Assembly (NCBI RefSeq): GCF_003261175.1
Contig: NZ_QLNP01000104.1
Span: 1-64,000, forward strand
DNA length: 64,000 bases
DNA from: Arthrobacter globiformis
GTDB lineage: Bacteria > Actinomycetota > Actinomycetes > Actinomycetales > Micrococcaceae
Reading direction: 5' to 3'
This document shows, in pieces, positions 60,251 to 64,000 of the stretch (position 1 is the first letter of the stretch; every line of letters starts with the position of its first letter). A program made the translations under genes and the position numbers. The notes beneath the pieces are model-generated. The model was not told where the DNA came from. It saw only the letters and a program-made list of their open reading frames with translations, and searched no databases.

Positions 60251-62943
60251 GGCTGGCCCGGCCGCCCGCCGGCCAGCACCCGCGAAGCCCAGCGGGACAG
60301 GCGCGTCCTGTCGATCTTGGCGTTGTGCCGGATGTCGGTGGGCTGCGCGGTCACAGCGAGCACAGCGGAGACACTGACGCCCGCCGCAAGGGCCGCCCCG
60401 CGGACACGTCCGGCAAGCTGCGGCGCAGCGGGGCCCGCTTTGCGGGCGGGAGGTACGGTCTCGACGACGGCGACGACGGCCTGCGTTCCGGACGGACCCA
60501 CCCCGACGACGGCGGCCAGCCCGACGTCGTCCAGGCGTTCGATGGCCTGCTCAGCGCCCACGGGCGTGACCACGGCACCGGGCGACGTCACGACGTGCGC
60601 GAGGCGTCCTTCCACCCAGAGACGGCCGGCGGCGTCGAAGTGCCCGACGTCGCCGGTCCGGTGCCATCCGGGCAGGCTGCTGCTCTCCAGCTGGGTCAGC
60701 CAGAGCCTGTCGTAAGCTTCCTTGACGTGCGGGGAACTGACGAGGATCTCGCCGGTCACGCCGGCTTCTGTCACTGGCTCGGTCACGGGTGCGGTGCCAT
60801 CCGCCGCCAGCGGGATGACGGCCACACGGGCGCCGTGCACGGGCCGGCCTACGCACACGCCATCGCCCGCTCCCGCAACAGTGCCGGCAGCAGCGTCGGC
60901 GTCGGCTGCCTGGATTTGTTCGAGGCTGATGTCGGTGACCGGCAGTGCCTCGGTCATCCCGTACGGCGTGTGCAGCGAGGCCCGGGGCAGCAGCCGCTGC
61001 ACCTCCGCCAGGAGCGGTTCGGGGACGGGGGCGCCGGCAGACAGCAGCAACTCGACACCTTCCAAGGCCTTACGCCCTCCCCCACTCACGCCGTCCCGGG
61101 TGGCAAGGACGTTGCGCAACGCCGCCGGCGAGGCAAAAACCACGGTAGCGTCTATGGCCGCGGCGGCGTCCGCCAGAGCGCGGGCCGTCAGGGTGCGGGG
61201 CGCAGTGACATCCATGGCAGGCGTCACCGAAACCGCTCCAAGCGCCGGACCCAGCAGGGCGAACGGCGCGAAGCCCGCCACCAGCCGGGCGCCCGGGCTG
61301 ATCCCGAAAGTTTCGGCCACCGTCTCCCGCATCGCGGCCAGCTGCCGGTGCGTGTAGAGCACGCCCTTTGCGGGACCGGTGGAGCCGGACGTGAAGAGCA
61401 CGGCGGCGTCCGCATCCGGGTCCGGAGCATGGGCCGGACCCCGGCAAGGGAGCTTCGGGCTGACGCCGGATCCGCGCCGGGCGAGGGCGGCCAGGGAGGT
61501 TTCGACGCCGAGAAGCCGACGGCGGCCGGCCCGCAGGTCCTGCACACTGATGCGCCGTCCCGGCCAGCCGAGCACCGCGGCAGCCGCCAGTGCCTTGTCG
61601 ATTCCGATCAGGAAATCCGGGGTGGCGCCCTTCACGGCACGGCTCAGTCCACGGCGGCCAAGCCCGGCGTCGGCCACGACCACCACGGCCCCCAACCGCA
61701 GGCAGGCGTAGAGGGCCACGGTCAGGTCCACGCCCGGCGGAACCATCAGGCTAACCCGGCTGCCATGCCCTACGCCCGCTTCCGTCAGACCGGCGGCGAG
61801 GGCGTCGATGCCCTGTTCCAGCTCCCGCCAGCTGAGTGAGCGGGCGACTTTGCCGTCCGCGGCCATTTCCGCGACGGCGGTGTCCCCGCCGGCGGCTCCT
61901 GCCGCCAGCTCGATGAGCGGCGCCCACAGCGGCGGGACGCCGTCGGCCGGAACGTTTGGCCGTTGAAGCTCAGGTCCGCCGTCCCGGCCCAGCTCGGCAA
62001 GCCAGTCGAAGACAGGCGTGGCGATGTCCCGGTCTTCCGCGACCAGGTGGCCCGCACCCTCGAAGCGGTGCACTTTCGCGTGCGGCAGCCGGCCGATGAG
62101 GTCCTTGAGGTACCGGTCGGAAAAGATCGGGTCCCGCGGGCCCCAGAGCATCAGGGCCGGAACCTCCAGCCCGCGGAGCCCTTCGGCGACGCCGCTAAGC
62201 GCTGGGAAGCTGGGATGCGACGCGTCGACGGGAATGTCCGCGACGAAGTTTCCCACGCCGGCGCGGCGGCCGGCACCACGGTAAGGGGCCATGAAGGCGC
62301 TCCGGACATCGGCGGCGAGCGGCGGGTGGGCCAGGGAGTGCGTCACGCGCAGGAAGGAGTCCGACGTCGTCGTTCCCCAGCGGTGCACGGCCGGGTGCAG
62401 GGCAAGCCGCAGCGCCGGCGGGATGGACGAGCCGGAGGGCTGGTGGACGGCGGTGTTGGTCAGCACCACGCCGGCGAGCTGCTCCGGATGTGCCAGGGCC
62501 CAGCCCAAACTGATCACGCCGCCCCAGTCGTGGCCCACCGAAACGACCGGCACGTCCAGGCCGAGTGCATCGGTAAGGTCGCCCAGGTCGTTGATCCGGT
62601 CGGCCAGGCGCCGGAACGTGCCGGTGCGCTCAGAAAAGCCCATGTCCAGCTGGTCCACCGCCACCACGCGCCACGGACGTGCGGAGTCGGATCCGGCGGC
62701 CAGCAGGGTCCGCCACAGGTAGGACCAGGTCGGGTTGCCGTGCACGCACAGCAGGGTGCCGGCGGGAGTCAGCCCGCGGCCGGAGAGCTGGGCGCCATTG
62801 TCCAGCAGATGCCAGCGGCGCACGGTTCCGGGGTCATCCGCGGCGGAGGTGGACGCCACCGCGATTTCCCGCGACCATTCGGGGTCGACGCCCGGCCAGC
62901 CGGCACCGGGCCAGTCGGCGCCGGGCCAGTCGGCGGCTACCAA
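60247..62943 (-). CDS. oleBC: OleBC, fused beta-lactone decarboxylase and beta-lactone synthetase
   Basis: 898 residues from TTG 62943; the longer frame beyond is the shadow of oleA, and no in-frame ATG/GTG lies between. This TTG overlaps the oleA stop and has GGA 6 nt upstream. Residues about 60-315: haloalkane-dehalogenase-like OleB with nucleophile D139 (VGHDWGG), D271 and H299 (GAGHL). Residues about 340-898: OleC, an adenylate-forming domain with TSGSTGPAKG (518-527) and DLFGRDRI-like C-terminal core (VEGRLAHVV, KIDRTRLSRW). OleC makes the beta-lactone with ATP and OleB decarboxylates it to the alkene. The fusion is known in actinobacteria. Confidence 0.9.
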   Translation of the reverse strand: MVAADWPGADWPGAGWPGVDPEWSREIAVASTSAADDPGTVRRWHLLDNGAQLSGRGLTPAGTLLCVHGNPTWSYLWRTLLAAGSDSARPWRVVAVDQLDMGFSERTGTFRRLADRINDLGDLTDALGLDVPVVSVGHDWGGVISLGWALAHPEQLAGVVLTNTAVHQPSGSSIPPALRLALHPAVHRWGTTTSDSFLRVTHSLAHPPLAADVRSAFMAPYRGAGRRAGVGNFVADIPVDASHPSFPALSGVAEGLRGLEVPALMLWGPRDPIFSDRYLKDLIGRLPHAKVHRFEGAGHLVAEDRDIATPVFDWLAELGRDGGPELQRPNVPADGVPPLWAPLIELAAGAAGGDTAVAEMAADGKVARSLSWRELEQGIDALAAGLTEAGVGHGSRVSLMVPPGVDLTVALYACLRLGAVVVVADAGLGRRGLSRAVKGATPDFLIGIDKALAAAAVLGWPGRRISVQDLRAGRRRLLGVETSLAALARRGSGVSPKLPCRGPAHAPDPDADAAVLFTSGSTGPAKGVLYTHRQLAAMRETVAETFGISPGARLVAGFAPFALLGPALGAVSVTPAMDVTAPRTLTARALADAAAAIDATVVFASPAALRNVLATRDGVSGGGRKALEGVELLLSAGAPVPEPLLAEVQRLLPRASLHTPYGMTEALPVTDISLEQIQAADADAAAGTVAGAGDGVCVGRPVHGARVAVIPLAADGTAPVTEPVTEAGVTGEILVSSPHVKEAYDRLWLTQLESSSLPGWHRTGDVGHFDAAGRLWVEGRLAHVVTSPGAVVTPVGAEQAIERLDDVGLAAVVGVGPSGTQAVVAVVETVPPARKAGPAAPQLAGRVRGAALAAGVSVSAVLAVTAQPTDIRHNAKIDRTRLSRWASRVLAGGRPGQP
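62891..62935. repeat. Three 15-bp tandem repeats at oleBC N-terminus
   Basis: CCCGGCCAGCCGGCA (62891-62905), then two exact copies of CCGGGCCAGTCGGCG (62906-62920, 62921-62935). They encode three A-D/G-W-P-G pentapeptides at residues 4-18 of OleBC and lie right after the oleA stop. Likely slippage-prone. Confidence 0.7.
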
Positions 62944-63989
62944 ATGATTTCCATCATGGCGGTGTTCAGGCCGGAACCGACGCCCATGCACAGCACGCGG
63001 TTCCCGGTCTCGAGGGTTTGCGCCTCGGCGGCGAGGGTCATGGGGAGGGACGCCGGTCCCACGTTGCCCCAGTGCGGGAACGTGATGGGCACCCTGTCCG
63101 GGTCCAGGTCGATGGCGTCGATGATGGCCTTCGTGTAGACATTGCTCACCTGGTGCGTGACGTAGCGGTCCATCGACCCCCAGTCCCACTCGGGCTGGGC
63201 CTCGTGCCAGGCGTCCACCACGAGTTGCAGGCCGCCGTCGAGCAGGCCCTTGGTGTCGGTGGCCATGCCGTCGATGCCGCCCACACACAGTTCATGGTGC
63301 TCAGTGCCGGCCCGCACCACACCGCCCACGATCCGGTGCGCGCCGGGGTGCTGGTCCGCCGGACCCAGCACCGCCGCGGCGGCACCGGAGCCCAGGGTGA
63401 GGGTGGCGAACTCGCGGCTGAAGTCCTCGCGGGTGGTCTCGGGCCGCTGCAGCCTGGCCAAGGTGGCCTCCTGCGTGGCCTGGGCATCCTCACCGTTGAC
63501 GATCATCGCGTACTTGATCTGCCCGGAGTCAATCATGTTGGCCGCCAGGGTCATGCCGTTGACGAATCCAAGGCAGGCGTTGGCCAGGTCGAAGTTCATG
63601 GCCGACGACGGCAGGCTTAGTCCGTGGTGGATCTTCACCGCGACGGACGGTTCGAGGTTGCGCCGCGTGACCGAGGTGTTGATCAGCAGGCCGATTTCGG
63701 ACGCTTCGACGCCGGCCTCGGCGAGGGCCTTCGCGCCCGCCTCGACGGCGGCATCATCGAACGAAGTCCCGGCGGCCCACCAGCGGCGGTGCGTGATGCC
63801 GGCAACGCGCTCAAGCAGCCGCGGCGGGAACTTCAGCCGCTGCAAGGTCGAAGCCAGCCTCCGGTCGAAATCTGTGGAACTCACGATCTTCGGAGCCTCG
63901 ACACTGCTTACCGAAAGTAGCGCGGTGTTGCTATGCCGGAAGGTTGCATTCCCTGCCAATTCAAGCCCCTGTTCGTTTCTGTCCTGCAT
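62937..63989 (-). CDS. oleA: OleA, thiolase-like acyl-CoA condensing enzyme
   Basis: 350 residues. Thiolase/KAS III fold: active Cys C139 in NFDLANACLGFVNGM, H279 in THQVS, N309 in PHWGNVGPAS, and E113 in RRNLEPSV as the OleA-specific base. OleA joins two fatty acyl-CoAs by non-decarboxylative Claisen condensation to a 2-alkyl-3-ketoacid. The ATG at 63989 has no clear ribosome-binding site, and similarity to family starts begins near NATFRHSNTA, so an alternative TTG start further in is possible. Its upstream region is beyond the window end. Confidence 0.92.
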   Translation of the reverse strand: MQDRNEQGLELAGNATFRHSNTALLSVSSVEAPKIVSSTDFDRRLASTLQRLKFPPRLLERVAGITHRRWWAAGTSFDDAAVEAGAKALAEAGVEASEIGLLINTSVTRRNLEPSVAVKIHHGLSLPSSAMNFDLANACLGFVNGMTLAANMIDSGQIKYAMIVNGEDAQATQEATLARLQRPETTREDFSREFATLTLGSGAAAAVLGPADQHPGAHRIVGGVVRAGTEHHELCVGGIDGMATDTKGLLDGGLQLVVDAWHEAQPEWDWGSMDRYVTHQVSNVYTKAIIDAIDLDPDRVPITFPHWGNVGPASLPMTLAAEAQTLETGNRVLCMGVGSGLNTAMMEIIW

Positions 63990-64000
63990 TCATGCGGTGA

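Noticed and set aside
62944-63288. Upstream extension of the oleBC frame
   Set aside because: This part is the shadow of oleA and is rich in Arg/His/Gly; the oleA stop coincides with the chosen TTG start.

Overview
The window is high-GC DNA from an actinobacterium, most probably the Arthrobacter group (Micrococcaceae). Evidence seen: GC-rich codons, many GTG/TTG starts, a DUF222-HNH (13E12-type) protein, SCO1664- and MSMEG_4193-family proteins, and an olefin-biosynthesis cluster with the fused oleB-oleC gene typical of actinobacteria. Species cannot be fixed from sequence reading alone. No rRNA, tRNA, CRISPR array, transposase or phage gene was seen.

Layout. 1-8.2 kb (mostly minus strand): an L-idonate/5-ketogluconate gene pair (idnD cut by the left edge), a D-2-hydroxyacid dehydrogenase, an SDR, an MHS-type transporter and pxpC-pxpB-pxpA (5-oxoprolinase), with a divergent LysR/Nac-like regulator at 8.15 kb. 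9-16.4 kb: a small conserved-looking protein, a DUF222-HNH protein, an RraA/LigK-type aldolase, a class I aminotransferase, an unidentified HTH-like protein and a glycogen-debranching-like glucosidase. 16.4-20.3 kb: a flavin reductase, then a HTH-TOBE regulator with modA-modB-modC. 20.3-22.8 kb: an MFS-TetR-acetyltransferase operon behind a twin palindromic operator. 22.8-28.9 kb: an arabinoside uptake and GH51 arabinofuranosidase operon with a LacI regulator but no ATPase gene. 29-34 kb: single genes (beta-propeller protein, PCD-VOC fusion, a frameshifted SDR, two alpha/beta hydrolases). 33.9-38.3 kb: a secreted phosphate-scavenging operon (phoD, SPOR/phosphodiester glycosidase, GDPD) behind a PHO-box-like repeat. 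38.4-41.8 kb: small single genes.

41.9-50.0 kb is the most unusual region: an IclR regulator and a divergent operon that combines a complete tripartite tricarboxylate transporter (tctB-tctA-tctC), an RraA-family protein, a DUF1932-type dehydrogenase, a TRAP/DctM-like permease with a small two-helix membrane protein, and a cyclase-family hydrolase. Two copies of a 17-bp operator tie the regulator to the operon. It looks like an organic-acid uptake and breakdown system whose substrate is unknown to me.

50-59.3 kb: a remnant of one aldo/keto reductase beside an intact one, a MmyB-like regulator, a STAS-like protein, a VWA/MoxR-type AAA pair, the MSMEG_4193/SCO1664 pair, and a quinone oxidoreductase/TetR divergent pair with two operators. 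59.3-64 kb: oleD, oleBC and oleA, read right to left, which together make long-chain olefins by head-to-head condensation of fatty acyl-CoAs.
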